64,000 bases of DNA from Altererythrobacter sp. (GTDB lineage: Bacteria; Pseudomonadota; Alphaproteobacteria; Sphingomonadales; Sphingomonadaceae): assembly GCA_017308255.1 (NCBI GenBank), contig JAFKFN010000009.1, positions 62,001 through 126,000 on the forward strand, given 5' to 3'. A model generated the notes under the pieces. That model had not been told where the DNA came from. It saw only the letters and a program-made list of their open reading frames with translations, and did no database searches. The translations under genes and the position numbers were made by a program. The number at the start of each line of letters is the position of its first letter. Positions within the stretch are counted from its first letter, which is position 1. Shown here one piece after another: positions 9,775 through 20,762 of the stretch.

Positions 9775-10149
9775 TCAGCTTTCGATGCGGATGAGGGATT
9801 CGCCGTCCAGCGCGCGGTAGAAGCAACTGCGCGCCCCGGTGTGGCAGGCGGGCCCTGCCGGCCGCACCTTGAGCACGAGCGCATCCTGATCGCAATCGAC
9901 CAGAATGGCTTCCACCGCCAGGACATGGCCCGAGCTTTCGCCCTTCTTCCACAGGCGCCCGCGGCTGCGGGAATGGAAATGGGCGAAGCCGGTGCGGCGA
10001 GTCGCCTCCAGCGCTTCCTGATCCATGAAGGCGATCATCAGCACTTCGCCGCTATCGGCGTCCTGCGCGACAGCCACCAGCAGCCCGGCGGAGTCGAATT
10101 TCGGCAGGAAGGCACGGCCTGCCTCCCGCTCCGCATCGTGTTCAACCAT
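9775..10149 (-). CDS. hisI: Phosphoribosyl-AMP cyclohydrolase
   Basis: A 124-residue enzyme of histidine synthesis that opens the adenine ring of PR-AMP (third step). The family motifs are present: [18 protein letters not shown], the metal-binding [11 protein letters not shown], and [14 protein letters not shown] with the zinc cysteines. It is the monofunctional form without HisE, usual in alphaproteobacteria. No other his genes are nearby; the acyl-CoA dehydrogenase gene follows immediately. Confidence 0.95.
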   Translation of the reverse strand: MVEHDAEREAGRAFLPKFDSAGLLVAVAQDADSGEVLMIAFMDQEALEATRRTGFAHFHSRSRGRLWKKGESSGHVLAVEAILVDCDQDALVLKVRPAGPACHTGARSCFYRALDGESLIRIES

Positions 10150-10289
10150 TGTCGAAAGGGCCCTTCATTCCTGGCTTTGGAGGGAATCGCGCCGAGGGGC
10201 GCGGCTTTGTTGCACGATAACCACAGGATTCCGCCAAAATCCATGCTGCGCCGCGAAGGCGCTTTGTGGGATAGCCTTTCAATGGGATG

Positions 10290-10484
10290 AACGACACGCG
10301 GCTTTGACGGGCCGTGACCTACCGGCAGCGCCGGATAAGCGCCAAGGATGGGGGGTCTCGGCACTAGTCCGCCAGGGCGGGCCGGGAAATGAGGGTTTGG
10401 ATCGACGCGCTTACTGGGGGGTAGTGCGATGGCGATCCAGCGATATCGTCACGCGAACGCCCGGGGCCACACCCCGGGCGTTTT
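10290..10484 (+). ncRNA. Candidate structured small RNA
   Basis: The ~300 bp between hisI and comF encode no convincing protein, but the plus strand shows a series of hairpins. There is CCGGC/GCCGG at 10322-10334. A 7-bp TGGATCG/CGATCCA stem at 10398-10404/10433-10439 encloses a second stem (CGCGCTTAC/GTAGTGCG) with a TGGGGG loop. A rho-independent terminator with an 11-bp stem ends at 10484. The 5' end is a guess. Neither the SRP RNA tetraloop motif nor RNase P core sequences are seen; 6S RNA is possible but unproven. Confidence 0.4.
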
Positions 10485-11222
10485 GCTTTGCTGAAGCGCC
10501 TCGTCCAGCACCCTGGCGAAACAGGCGATCACGACACGCTCCGCCCCGGCACGCTTAAGCGCCCCGACGCAGGCATCGGTGGTGGCACCGCTGGTCATGA
10601 CATCGTCCACCAGCACGATCCGCGCGCCGCGCAGCCGCGCCTGGCGCCGTGAAGGAACGGCGACGGCGCCGGCCAGGACCCGCGCCCGCGCCGAGCGGCC
10701 CAGTCCACCGAGCGCCGGCGTCTGCCTGCGCCGCACGAGCGCGTCGAGCAGCAGGCTCTGCCCGCGCAGCCGCGCGATCTCCCGCGCCAGCAAGGCCGAT
10801 TGGTTGAAGCCCCGCCGCCAGAGCCGCCAGCGGTGCAAGGGCACCGGAACGACCAGCCATTCGCCCTCCAGCTCCGGCAGGCGCGCGGCCGCCATGCGGG
10901 CGAGCATCGGCGCCAGCGCGATGCGGCGGCCATGCTTGAACGCCAGCACGAGCTTGCGCGAAGCATCGTTGTAGACCGTGCCTGCGGCGATACCGTCATG
11001 CCGCGGCGGGCTGGCGAGGCAGGGGGCGCAGACGGTGCCCGGACCCGCGTTCTCGCCGAAAGGGCGCTGGCACAGCGCGCAGGCGGGCTGGCCGGGGACC
11101 ACCAGTTCATCCCAGCACGGGGCGCAAAGCCCTTCCTGCACCGCGATCCCCTCGCCGCACGAAGGGCAGCGCGGCGGATAGATCAGGTCCACCAGTGGGG
11201 CCAGCGCCTGAGCCAGCGCCAT
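10449..11222 (-). CDS. comF: ComF family phosphoribosyltransferase-like protein
   Basis: A 257-residue ComF protein. It has an N-terminal zinc-finger-like region with repeated CxxC pairs (RCPSCG, LCAPCW, ACALC, VCAPC) and a C-terminal PRTase fold with the signature IVLVDDVMTSGATTDAC. Homologues assist DNA uptake in competent bacteria, but the gene is widespread in non-competent species. The start MALAQALAPLVDL at 11222 fits the family. The last ~12 residues are encoded by the stem of a plus-strand terminator. It is divergent from the methyltransferase gene, 47 bp apart. Confidence 0.85.
   Translation of the reverse strand: MALAQALAPLVDLIYPPRCPSCGEGIAVQEGLCAPCWDELVVPGQPACALCQRPFGENAGPGTVCAPCLASPPRHDGIAAGTVYNDASRKLVLAFKHGRRIALAPMLARMAAARLPELEGEWLVVPVPLHRWRLWRRGFNQSALLAREIARLRGQSLLLDALVRRRQTPALGGLGRSARARVLAGAVAVPSRRQARLRGARIVLVDDVMTSGATTDACVGALKRAGAERVVIACFARVLDEALQQSKTPGVWPRAFA
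10456..10484 (+). terminator. Rho-independent terminator overlapping the comF 3' end
   Basis: Stem AACGCCCGGGG/CCCCGGGCGTT with a 5-nt loop (CCACA), followed by TTTTGCTTTG on the plus strand. It lies inside the last codons of comF, which is on the other strand. Its orientation means it ends a plus-strand transcript coming from the 10.2-10.45 kb gap. Confidence 0.7.
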
Positions 11223-11269
11223 TACCTGCCCACCTTGCGCAAGCGGGCCGGCGGGAGCAGGAGCGCGCC

Positions 11270-12024
11270 ATGGCCGACACTCCCCCGACGATCTTCTCGC
11301 GCCCTCGGCGGATCGCGGCGCGCAACCGCGCCCGCGTGCTTCAGCAGCGGCCGGATCCCGCACGCTTCATCAGCGACGACATTGTCGAGGACATGATTGA
11401 ACGGCTCGCCTTCCTGCGCCACGCGCCCAAGCGGGCGCTGGTGATCGGCGAGTGGACGGGCAAGCTGGCTGAGGTTCTTCGAGATCAGGGGGCGGAAGTG
11501 ATCCGCGCCGAACCCAGCGAGGGTTTCGACGAGGAGCAGCCGTTTCCCGTTGGCGGGTTCGACTTCATCGCCAGCGCGGCCACGCTCGACACGGTCAACG
11601 ACCTGCCGGGCGCGCTGATCCACATCCGCCGGGCGCTGGCGCCGGGCGGCCGGGCGATCGCCAGTTTCGCCGGGGCCGGCAGCTTGCCCGTGCTGCGCCA
11701 GATCATGCTGGAGGCGGACGGCGAACGGCCGGCGGCGCGGGTCCATCCGCTGGTCGACGCCCGCGCGGGCGCGCAACTGCTGCAACGCGCCGGCTGGGCC
11801 GAGCCGGTGGCCGACAGCCGCGCTCTGACAGTGGCTTACCGCTCGCTCCGCCAGCTCGCGGCGGACCTTAGGACACAGGGCCTGGGAAACGTCCTCGCCT
11901 GGCGCGGCCCGTCGCTGGACAAGGCCGCGCTGGAGCGCGCCCTGGCCGCCTTCGCGAAGGAAGCGGACGAGCGGGGCCGCGTGGTCGAGACCTTCGAGAT
12001 CCTGACGCTGAGCGGCCGGCATCC

Positions 12025-12028
<4 letters not shown>
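11270..12028 (+). CDS. SAM-dependent methyltransferase (BioC/NDUFAF5-like)
   Basis: A 252-residue class I methyltransferase-like protein. The family start TIFSRPRRIAARNRAR is followed by a Rossmann core (RALVIGEWTGKLAEVL, FDFIASAATLDTVNDLPGAL, ALAPGGRAIASF). The SAM loop is atypical: the E/DxGxGxG pattern is replaced by GEWTGK. Alphaproteobacterial members of this group resemble the complex I assembly factor NDUFAF5 and the biotin enzyme BioC. The ATG at 11270 follows caggag. It ends tail-to-tail with ppdK, overlapping by 4 bp. Confidence 0.75.
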
Positions 12029-14718
<2,690 letters not shown>

Positions 14719-14751
14719 CGAGCTTCCTATGCTGCTGGGGGCAGGAGGCGT

Positions 14752-14805
14752 TGACAGGTGTGACACTGTCCTGGCGGACGTGTCAGCTTGCCTCCCGATC
14801 TGTCA
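14752..14805. promoter_or_regulatory. Cluster of TGACA/TGTCA boxes upstream of ppdK
   Basis: The 89-bp gap between glyS and ppdK holds TGACA at 14752, TGACA at 14761 (within TGACACTGTC), and TGTCA at 14781 and 14801. The last three begin exactly 20 bp apart. This regular array ahead of ppdK (minus strand) could bind a regulator. No regulator is identified. Confidence 0.3.
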
Positions 14806-14807
14806 CC

Positions 14808-17072
14808 TTATCCCTCGATCCTGCTGAAATCCGCCACTGTGTGCACGGCCGCCCGGAACCGGGCGAGAAGGTCGAGCCGGGCAGCGCGCTTGTCCTGATC
14901 CGTATCGTTCACCGTGACTTCGTCGAAAAAGCGATCGATCGGCGCCCGCAACGAAGCGAGCGCCGCCATCGCAGCTTCGAAATCCTCCGCCTCAACGGCC
15001 CGCGCGGCGCGGGGCTCCGCAGCGTCGAGCGCCTCGATCAGCGCCTTCTCCGCCGGCTCCGGCGTGTAGGAAAGCCGTTTCGCGTGCCGCCCAGCCATCT
15101 TGGCGGCGATGATAGGGGCCAGATCCGGATCGTCCACCAGGGCCAGCGGGTCTTCCTCCCCGGTGCGGGCGATCTCCCCCTCCGGCCCGCGCCAATCCTC
15201 TTTCTTGAGGATATTCGCGGCGCGTTTGTAGCCGGCGTGGAGGTTGGCCCCGTCTTCGGTGGTGATGAAATTCTGGAGAGCGTTTACGCGGCGGATCATG
15301 CGCACGATGTCGCCGTCGATTTCAACGACCATCACCGCATCAATCATATCGTGCCGAATACCGGCATCGCGCTGCTGGACTTTCAGCCGCTCGATCAGGA
15401 ACGCGGCGATATCCCGGCCCGCACTCGCGGATCCCCCTCGATGGGCGGCGGCCGTGATAAGCTGGCGCATCGAGCCTCGCAGGCCATTTTCCAGCATCAG
15501 CCGGAGTATTCCCAAAGCGGCCCGTCGCAGCGCGTAAGGGTCCTTCGATCCGGTAGGCTTTTCGTCGATCTGAAAGAACCCGACCAGCGTATCCAGCTTG
15601 TCCGCCAAACTCACCGCCACGGTCACCGGCGCAGTAGGGACTTCGTCGCCCTGGCCGACCGGCTTGTAGTGATCGCGGATGGCGTCGGCGACGGCGTCGG
15701 GCATGCCCTCGGCGCGGGCGTAGTAGCCGCCCATCAGGCCTTGCAACTCGGGGAATTCGCCGACCATTTCGGTGACGAGATCGGCCTTGCACAAGCGGGC
15801 GGCCTGTTCGGCCATGTCCACGAGCGTCTCTCTTTCCCCACTCGCCTCGAGCGAAGTCGAGAGGCCTTGCGCGGACGTGTCTCGACTTCGCTCGACACGA
15901 GTGGCTGTCGGGTTGGTAGCGGATGAGGGGCTCGAACCCCCAACGATCCCCTCTTCCACCAGCCAGCGCGCCAGCCTGGCCACGCGTTCGACCTTGTCGG
16001 CGACGGTGCCGAGCTTTTCGTGGAAGGTAATCCGCTCCAGCTTGCTGGCCTGCTCGGCCAGCGGCACCTTGCGGTCCTGCTCCCAGAAGAAGCGGGCGTC
16101 GGACAGGCGGGCGGCGAGGACCTTGCGGTTGCCGTCGACGATCGCGGCGCCATGATCCTTTGCGTCGATGTTGGCGGTGCAGACGAAGGCGTTGGCCAGC
16201 GCTGAGCCTGCCGAAGCGCCGCCCTGCTCGCAGACGAAGTATTTCTGGTTGATGCGGGCGGTTAGCTGGATGACTTCAGGTGGAACTTCAAGAAAGGCCT
16301 GGTCGAAGCGGCCCAGCAGCGGCACCGGCCATTCGGTGAGGCCGGCGTTCTCGATCACCAGCCCTTCGTCCTCCACCAGCGCAAACCCGGCTTCGGCGGC
16401 GGCCCTGGCGGCGCCGGCGCGGATCAGGTCCTGCCGCTCGGCATGATCGACGATCACGTGGCAGGCGCGCAGCTTTTCCCGGTAATCCTCGGCGCTGCCG
16501 ATGGTGATCGGGCCAGGGCAATGGAAGCGGTGGCCAAGCGTGGCGAAGCCGCTTTCGATGCCGTCCACCGCGCAAGGCACCAGTTCCTCGCCGAACAGGG
16601 CGACGATGCCTGAAAGCGGGCGCACCCAGCGGAGGCTTTCGGTACTGATCGACGCCGCGCCCCAGCGCATCGACTTCGGCCAGGGAAACTCGCGGATGAT
16701 CGCGGGAATGGCTTCGGCCAGCACGGCCTTCACCGCCCTGCCCGGCCTTTCGACCACCGCGAAGAACACGCCGTCGCGTTCCTCCAGCTGGTCTTGCGCG
16801 AGGCCGGTCTTGCGCAGGAAGCCTTCGAGCGCCTGCGGCGGCGCGCCCACACGCGGGCCCTTGGTTTCCTCACGCACGGGCTCGGTCGCTTGCGGCAGGT
16901 CGCGGGCGATCAGCGCGAGGCGGCGCGGCGTGGACCAGACGACAACCTCGCCCACGGAAACGCCGGCCGCTTGCAGCTCGCGGCGGAACAGCTTCTCCAG
17001 ATCGGCCCGCGCGCCGGCCTGCATCCGCGCGGTGAGTTCCTCGGAGCGCAGTTCGAGGAGGAAATCGGTCAT
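14808..17072 (-). CDS. glyS: Glycyl-tRNA synthetase beta subunit
   Basis: A 754-residue beta chain of the alpha2-beta2 glycyl-tRNA synthetase. It starts with the family hallmark DFLLELRSEELTARM, and later shows WPKSMRWG, the SLADKLDTLVGFF HD-like segment and a C-terminal helical anticodon-binding region. Its ATG overlaps the glyQ stop (TGATG). It carries unusual inserts. About 35 extra residues (GSSPSSATNPTATRVERS onward) after LARWLVEEGIV are encoded by a tRNA 3'-end copy plus a palindromic element. A shorter GGASAGSA insert is encoded by another REP-like fragment. The frame stays open. Confidence 0.95.
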   Translation of the reverse strand: MTDFLLELRSEELTARMQAGARADLEKLFRRELQAAGVSVGEVVVWSTPRRLALIARDLPQATEPVREETKGPRVGAPPQALEGFLRKTGLAQDQLEERDGVFFAVVERPGRAVKAVLAEAIPAIIREFPWPKSMRWGAASISTESLRWVRPLSGIVALFGEELVPCAVDGIESGFATLGHRFHCPGPITIGSAEDYREKLRACHVIVDHAERQDLIRAGAARAAAEAGFALVEDEGLVIENAGLTEWPVPLLGRFDQAFLEVPPEVIQLTARINQKYFVCEQGGASAGSALANAFVCTANIDAKDHGAAIVDGNRKVLAARLSDARFFWEQDRKVPLAEQASKLERITFHEKLGTVADKVERVARLARWLVEEGIVGGSSPSSATNPTATRVERSRDTSAQGLSTSLEASGERETLVDMAEQAARLCKADLVTEMVGEFPELQGLMGGYYARAEGMPDAVADAIRDHYKPVGQGDEVPTAPVTVAVSLADKLDTLVGFFQIDEKPTGSKDPYALRRAALGILRLMLENGLRGSMRQLITAAAHRGGSASAGRDIAAFLIERLKVQQRDAGIRHDMIDAVMVVEIDGDIVRMIRRVNALQNFITTEDGANLHAGYKRAANILKKEDWRGPEGEIARTGEEDPLALVDDPDLAPIIAAKMAGRHAKRLSYTPEPAEKALIEALDAAEPRAARAVEAEDFEAAMAALASLRAPIDRFFDEVTVNDTDQDKRAARLDLLARFRAAVHTVADFSRIEG
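15838..15904. repeat. 67-bp palindromic element inside glyS
   Basis: Outer arms ccactcg/cgagtgg (15838-15844/15898-15904) and inner arms tcgagcgaagtcgag/ctcgacttcgctcga (15847-15861/15881-15895) give 22 bp of perfect pairing with one 2x2 internal loop and a 19-nt apical loop. It is read in frame as part of glyS. It resembles REP/palindromic-element DNA rather than synthetase sequence. Confidence 0.75.
15914..15941 (-). repeat. tRNA 3'-end-like fragment inside glyS
   Basis: Read on the minus strand this gives a T-stem GGGGG, a T-loop TTCGAGC, a 3' T-stem CCCTC, a 7-nt acceptor strand ATCCGCT, discriminator A and CCA, in the exact order and spacing of a tRNA 3' end. No matching 5' half is present. 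It lies beside the palindromic element and within the glyS reading frame. Confidence 0.65.
16199..16219. repeat. Second REP-like fragment inside glyS
   Basis: A 21-bp stretch, gcgctgagcctgccgaag plus cgc, has 5-bp inverted ends (gcgct/agcgc; on the coding strand gcgcttcggcaggctcagcgc). It resembles the sphingomonad CTTCGGCAGGCTCAG repeat. It encodes the small GASAGSA insert of GlyS. Confidence 0.5.
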
Positions 17073-17971
17073 CACGCCGTCCACCCTGCGTATTCGGCCG
17101 CCCATCTGTCGGCGTTCTTGGCGATCCAGGCTTCGCAGCTTCCCTTGGCCAGATCGCGGACGCGGCCGATGTAGCTGGCGCGTTCCTGCACGCTGATCAC
17201 GCCGCGCGCCTGGAGGAGGTTGAACAGGTGACTGGCTTCGATCGCCTGGTCATAGGCGGCGAGCGGGATGCCGGCGGCGATGCAGCGCTGACACTCCGCC
17301 TCGGCATGGCGGAAGCCGGTGAAGAGCTGTTCGGTATCGGCGATCTCGAAATTGTACTTCGACAGTTCACGCTCGTTCTCGAGGAATACCTGCCCGTATG
17401 TGACGCCTTCCTTGTTGAAGGCCAGATCGTAAACCCGGTCCTTGCCCTGCAGATACATGGCGAGACGTTCGAGGCCGTAAGTCAGCTCTCCCGCGACCGG
17501 CTTGCAGTCATAGCCGCCGATCTGCTGGAAGTAGGTGAACTGCGTCACCTCCATGCCGTCGCACCAGACTTCCCAGCCCAGCCCCCAGGCGCCGAGCGTG
17601 GGGCTTTCCCAATCGTCTTCCACGAAGCGAATGTCGTGGGCCAGCGGATCGATGCCGATGGCTTCCAGGCTCTTGAGATAAAGCTCCTGCAAGTTCGGCG
17701 GGTTGGGCTTCAGGATCACCTGGTACTGGTAATAGTGCTGAAGCCGGTTGGGGTTTTCGCCATAGCGGCCATCGGTCGGCCGGCGGCTGGGCTGGACGTA
17801 GGCGGCGTTCCACGGCTCCGGCCCCAGCGCGCGCAAGGTGGTCGCGGGGTGGAACGTGCCGGCACCCATGCGCATGTCGTAAGGCTGAAGGATCAGGCAG
17901 CTCTGCGCGCTCCAGTAATCGTGGAGGGCGAGGATCATGTCCTGGAAGCTGTTGGACGGGTCCCTGTTCAT
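17072..17971 (-). CDS. glyQ: Glycyl-tRNA synthetase alpha subunit
   Basis: A 299-residue catalytic alpha subunit that activates glycine. It is highly conserved: [74 protein letters not shown] and [15 protein letters not shown]. The stop overlaps the glyS start by 1 nt (TGATG), so the two subunits are made together. The start could also be the ATG at 17983 (adds four residues); neither has a strong ribosome-binding site. The gene is divergent from the TraB/GumN pair. Confidence 0.95.
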   Translation of the reverse strand: MNRDPSNSFQDMILALHDYWSAQSCLILQPYDMRMGAGTFHPATTLRALGPEPWNAAYVQPSRRPTDGRYGENPNRLQHYYQYQVILKPNPPNLQELYLKSLEAIGIDPLAHDIRFVEDDWESPTLGAWGLGWEVWCDGMEVTQFTYFQQIGGYDCKPVAGELTYGLERLAMYLQGKDRVYDLAFNKEGVTYGQVFLENERELSKYNFEIADTEQLFTGFRHAEAECQRCIAAGIPLAAYDQAIEASHLFNLLQARGVISVQERASYIGRVRDLAKGSCEAWIAKNADRWAAEYAGWTA

Positions 17972-18163
17972 CGCGGCGGCCATGGCGGATGGCCTGAAAA
18001 CCGTCAATGCCGCGCCGGCATTTGAACGGGCGGCCGACCAAATACGGGGCAATCGGTTTAGTAGCGCCAATATCACACTGTTTGCTAAGAATGCGCGTTA
18101 TAGTGGCGCCGCACAGCGCCAGGCCTTAAATGGCCGGTCGAGTTCCGAGGGGCATTTACCACC

Positions 18164-19063
18164 ATGCTGTTCAAGCGCCTGATCGCTTCCGCCGCTGCGC
18201 TGTCGCTGAGCCTTGGTGGCTGCGTCGCGGGATCGCGCGTGGAGACGCCGCCGCGCGGCGCGGTACCGGGGCCGGCGCTGTGGCAGGTGTCCGACAAGGA
18301 TACGACCATCTACCTGTTTGGTACGGTCCACGCCCTGCCGAAGGACAAGAACTGGTTTGACAGCCGCATCCAGCGCGCGTTCGACGCTTCAACCGAGCTG
18401 GTGACCGAAGTCGACATTTCCGACGTGGGCAGTTCCACCCAGGCGTTGCAGGCGCAGGGGATGCTGCCCGAAGGCCAGTCCTTGCGCGACATGATGACGC
18501 CCATGGACCGCGAGGAATACGAGATGGCGCTCGTTTCGCTGGGCATCCCGGTCGAAACGCTCGACCGCTACGAGCCGTGGCTCGCGGCGATGACGCTGTC
18601 GCTGCTGCCGCTGCTGCGGGCGGGCTATGACACGCAGAGCGGCGTGGAGATGGCGCTGGGCGAGAAAGCGGGCGCCGACAAGAAGCGCGGCGCGCTGGAG
18701 ACCATCGAGCAGCAGATCGAGCTGTTCGACGGCATGCCGGTGGATGCCCAGCTTTCGTTCTTGGATCAGACGGTCGAGCAGATTCCCAAGGCGAGCAACA
18801 CGCTGGACGCGATGGTCGCCGAATGGATCGAAGGCGATGCCACCGAACTGGCGCGGCTGATGAATTCCGAACTGACCGACCCGGTGCTGAGGGACCGCCT
18901 GCTGATCCAGCGCAACGCCAACTGGGCGGACTGGATCAAGCGCCGGCTCGACACCCCCGGCACGGTGTTCATCGCCGTGGGCGCGGGGCACCTGGCCGGC
19001 AAGGGCAGCGTGCAGGACCAGTTGCGCCAACGCCATGTGAAAGTGAAGCGCGTCTGGCAGTGA
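18164..19063 (+). CDS. TraB/GumN family lipoprotein (TIKI-like), copy 1
   Basis: A 299-residue protein with a lipoprotein signal (LSLGGC, Cys20), so it is exported and anchored. The TraB/GumN/TIKI fold carries two G-x-x-H motifs, GTVH near residue 53 and GAGH near 277, which hold the metal in TIKI proteases. It is followed, with a 4-nt overlap (GTGA), by a second copy of the same family. The bacterial function is not established; proteolysis at the cell envelope is an inference from TIKI. It is divergent from glyQ. Confidence 0.8.
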   Translation: MLFKRLIASAAALSLSLGGCVAGSRVETPPRGAVPGPALWQVSDKDTTIYLFGTVHALPKDKNWFDSRIQRAFDASTELVTEVDISDVGSSTQALQAQGMLPEGQSLRDMMTPMDREEYEMALVSLGIPVETLDRYEPWLAAMTLSLLPLLRAGYDTQSGVEMALGEKAGADKKRGALETIEQQIELFDGMPVDAQLSFLDQTVEQIPKASNTLDAMVAEWIEGDATELARLMNSELTDPVLRDRLLIQRNANWADWIKRRLDTPGTVFIAVGAGHLAGKGSVQDQLRQRHVKVKRVWQ

Positions 19064-19914
19064 TCGCGCGCCTCCTCGCGCTGGCGCTGGCCGCGATACT
19101 GGCGGCCTGCGGCGGACCGGCGCGGGACTGGCCGCCGCCCTCCCCCGCCTTGTGGGAGATTTCCGGCCCCAATGGGCAGGCCGGCTGGCTGTTCGGCACC
19201 ATCCATGCGCTGCCCAAAGGGGTGCAATGGCGCACCCCCGCGCTGGATGCGGCGCTGGACCGGGCCGATCTGCTCGTGGTCGAAGTGGCGAATCTGGGTG
19301 ACGGCAAGAGCGGTAAGGGCGCCTTCGCCGCCGTTTCGACGAGCCCCGGCCTGCCGCCCCTGCTCCAGCGGGTGGCGCCCGGGGACCGTGCCATGCTGTC
19401 GCAGGCCCTGCGGCGCGCGGGGATGGACGAGGCCGATTTCGGCACGATCGAAAGCTGGGCGGCCGCGCTGATCATCGCCAATCGCACGAGATCGGGCGAC
19501 AGCGCCAATGGCGTGGACCGGGCCTTGCTGGCGCGCGGGCTTCCGGTGATGGGGCTGGAAGGCTTTGCCGAACAGTTCGCGATCTTCGACCGGCTGGCGC
19601 AGGCGGACCAGGCGGAACTGCTGCGGCTGACGGCCCAGGACACCGATCGGGACGATCACATGGCGCAGGAAGCCTGGCTCACCGGAGACCTGGCAACGCT
19701 GGAGCGCGAGGAACTGAGCGGCGTGCTGGCCGATCCGGAACTGCACGAAGCGCTGATCGCCGGGCGCAATCGGGCGTGGGTGCCGCGGATCGTGCGCGTT
19801 CTGGAAAGCGGCCGGCATCCCCTGGTGGCCGTGGGCGCGGGGCACATGATGGGCGATGACGGATTGCCGGCGCTGCTGGCGGCGCAAGGCTATACGGTGA
19901 AGCGCATCCAGTAG
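19060..19914 (+). CDS. TraB/GumN family lipoprotein (TIKI-like), copy 2
   Basis: A 284-residue paralogue of the preceding gene. It starts with the GTG that overlaps the upstream TGA; this start gives a lipoprotein signal ending ILAAC (Cys17). The same two motifs occur, GTIHALPKG near residue 45 and GAGHMMG near 260. Similarity between the copies is moderate and concentrated around the motifs, so the duplication is old. The two proteins may act as a pair. Confidence 0.8.
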   Translation: MIARLLALALAAILAACGGPARDWPPPSPALWEISGPNGQAGWLFGTIHALPKGVQWRTPALDAALDRADLLVVEVANLGDGKSGKGAFAAVSTSPGLPPLLQRVAPGDRAMLSQALRRAGMDEADFGTIESWAAALIIANRTRSGDSANGVDRALLARGLPVMGLEGFAEQFAIFDRLAQADQAELLRLTAQDTDRDDHMAQEAWLTGDLATLEREELSGVLADPELHEALIAGRNRAWVPRIVRVLESGRHPLVAVGAGHMMGDDGLPALLAAQGYTVKRIQ

Positions 19915-19927
19915 CGCTGCAGCACCG

Positions 19928-19966
19928 TAGGGCACGCGTGCTTGCATCGTGGATGCTTTTGCCCTA
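19928..19966 (+). promoter_or_regulatory. Nested stem-loop upstream of rplY
   Basis: Outer stem TAGGGCA/TGCCCTA (19928-19934/19960-19966) encloses an inner stem GCATC/GATGC with a GTG loop. It lies 78 nt before the rplY ATG and 13 nt after the preceding stop. It could be a weak terminator or an L25 mRNA leader element. Confidence 0.35.
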
Positions 19967-20043
19967 GGCGCGCCGCTTCCCGTCATGGTCATCCCTGGAG
20001 GCGTGGCGGGCAAGCTGTATCAACGCATTCGAAAGGCAAGACG

Positions 20044-20685
20044 ATGAGCGATGCTCTCACCCTGCCGGCCGAGCTGCGCGAACGGGCTGGCAAGGGAGCC
20101 TCCCGTGCATTGCGCCGCGATGGCCGTGTTCCCGCCGTGATCTATGGCGGCAAGGAAGAACCCGTGGCGATCCACGTGGAAGCCAAGGAACTGGTCCGCC
20201 AGCTCCACACCGGCCATTTCATGAATTCCATCGTGATGGTCGATCTCAGCGGCAAGAAAGTGCGTGCCCTGCCCAAGGACGTCGCGCTGCATCCGGTTAC
20301 CGACCGCCCGATCCATGTCGACTTCCTGCGCCTGGCGAAGGACGCCAAGATCCAGGTCGCCGTGCCGGTCCTGTTCGTCAACGAGGACGATAGCCCCGGC
20401 CTGCGCAAGGGCGGCGTGCTCAACGTCGTGCGGCACGAGCTGGAACTGATCTGCGAATCCGACAAGATTCCTGACAACATCACGATCGATGTCGCCGGGC
20501 TCGATGTCGGCGACGCGATCCATATCAGCCGGGTAAACCTGCCGGCCGGATCGGAAAGCGCGATCACCGATCGCGACTTCACGATCGCCACGCTGGTCGC
20601 CCCCTCGGCGCTCAAGAAGTCCGAGTCCGAGGAAGAAGGCGGCGCCGAAGAAGGCGAAGCAACGGAAGGCGGCGAGGAAGCGTAA
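20044..20685 (+). CDS. rplY: 50S ribosomal protein L25 (Ctc form)
   Basis: A 213-residue L25 of the long CTC type. The N-terminal domain binds 5S rRNA ([24 protein letters not shown]) and the C-terminal beta domain contains [21 protein letters not shown]. The tail is very acidic ([18 protein letters not shown]). The ATG at 20044 matches the family start; upstream in-frame sequence does not. The following gene is pth, a pairing common in alphaproteobacteria, though a terminator lies between them. Confidence 0.95.
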   Translation: MSDALTLPAELRERAGKGASRALRRDGRVPAVIYGGKEEPVAIHVEAKELVRQLHTGHFMNSIVMVDLSGKKVRALPKDVALHPVTDRPIHVDFLRLAKDAKIQVAVPVLFVNEDDSPGLRKGGVLNVVRHELELICESDKIPDNITIDVAGLDVGDAIHISRVNLPAGSESAITDRDFTIATLVAPSALKKSESEEEGGAEEGEATEGGEEA

Positions 20686-20711
20686 GCTCCGCGCCTTTCC
20701 GACGCACGAAG

Positions 20712-20748
20712 CGCCGGCCTCGCCTAGCGTGGCCGGCGTTTTGCTTTT
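20712..20748 (+). terminator. Rho-independent terminator after rplY
   Basis: Stem CGCCGGCC/GGCCGGCG (8 bp, 20712-20719/20731-20738) followed by TTTTGCTTTT. It lies between rplY and pth, so pth must rely on read-through or its own promoter in a very short gap. Confidence 0.75.
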
Positions 20749-20762
20749 AGAGGGACAGGGCG

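Noticed and set aside
10290-10484. Assigning the candidate RNA to 6S, SRP or RNase P RNA
   Set aside because: SRP and RNase P core motifs are absent. The 6S central-bubble architecture could not be established by eye, so no family name is given.
15914-15941. A functional tRNA gene inside glyS
   Set aside because: Only the T-arm, 3' acceptor strand and CCA are present; no D-arm, anticodon arm or matching 5' acceptor strand lies upstream.
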